DNA from: DASPXY01 sp038227745
Lineage (GTDB): Bacteria > Planctomycetota > Planctomycetia > Gemmatales > Gemmataceae
Assembly (NCBI GenBank): GCA_038227745.1
Contig: JBBRPS010000696.1
Coordinates: 1-5,407 of the forward strand
Length of the DNA: 5,407 nt
Direction: 5' to 3'
Shown here in pieces: positions 5,407-5,407 of the stretch. Made by a program: the position numbers and the translations under genes. The notes below the pieces were generated by a model. That model ran no database searches and was not told the DNA's origin. It saw only the letters and a program-made list of their open reading frames with translations. The stretch's first letter is position 1; every line of letters begins with the position of its first letter.

Positions 5407-5407
5407 C
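5176..5407. other. Mostly unassigned right-hand region
   Basis: No confident gene. The stretch has lower GC than the core genes. It contains a small inverted repeat CGGTT/AACCG (5199-5214, 6-nt loop) and a perfect 8-bp inverted repeat CAGGGGAA/TTCCCCTG (5331-5338 and 5355-5362). It also holds a TACAAC (5326-5331) six bases before an ATG at 5338 that opens a plus-strand frame to the edge (MDQDDFSPALS...). That frame competes with the minus-strand ORF listed separately; neither is proven. Confidence 0.5.

Noticed and set aside
1..5407. CRISPR arrays, tRNA or rRNA genes, insertion-sequence ends
   Set aside because: Reading both strands showed no regularly spaced repeats, no tRNA-like cloverleaf arms, no rRNA stretches and no transposase with terminal inverted repeats.

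Overview
The window is GC-rich, with strong G/C bias at third codon positions. It carries a class I dihydroorotase, a Pkn-type Ser/Thr kinase, a Gfo/Idh/MocA oxidoreductase and a small PFxPF protein family. This mix, together with a fragment resembling the N-terminus of planctomycete integrases, suggests a member of the Planctomycetota, possibly a metagenome-derived genome. That placement is an inference from gene style; no rRNA or other taxonomic marker is present.

Layout from left to right. Positions 1-1398 (minus strand) hold pyrC, a dihydroorotase with all metal and catalytic residues in place. Its frame continues past the normal end of the enzyme into a hydrophobic, membrane-helix-like tail and leaves the window without a stop. 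A 71-bp divergent gap follows, with a TACAAT -10 element facing each way, each only 6-7 nt from a start codon, so both transcripts may be leaderless. Positions 1470-2233 (plus strand) hold two small genes of one uncharacterised family: a 74-aa single-domain protein and a 160-aa protein with two copies of the same domain. Converging on them is a 495-aa kinase gene (2255-3742, minus) encoding a Ser/Thr kinase domain, two membrane helices and three ankyrin-like repeats. Upstream of it on the same strand is a 335-aa Gfo/Idh/MocA oxidoreductase (3812-4819).

The last 590 bases (4820-5407) contain no securely identified gene. They hold a 97-codon plus-strand ORF resembling the N-terminal arm of a tyrosine recombinase, probably a remnant; a bulged hairpin just after its stop; a weak minus-strand ORF open to the right edge; and an 8-bp inverted repeat around a possible plus-strand start. 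GC is lower here and at the extreme left edge than in the core.

The genes do not form an evident pathway. PyrC is pyrimidine biosynthesis, the kinase is signalling, and the oxidoreductase probably acts on a sugar or a related polyol. The most unusual points are the hydrophobic tail on PyrC, the paired leaderless-type promoters with a shared CTACAAT core, the kinase-membrane-ankyrin architecture, and the triplicated PFxPF domain with an apparent gene fusion. I found no clear new defence or multi-gene system.
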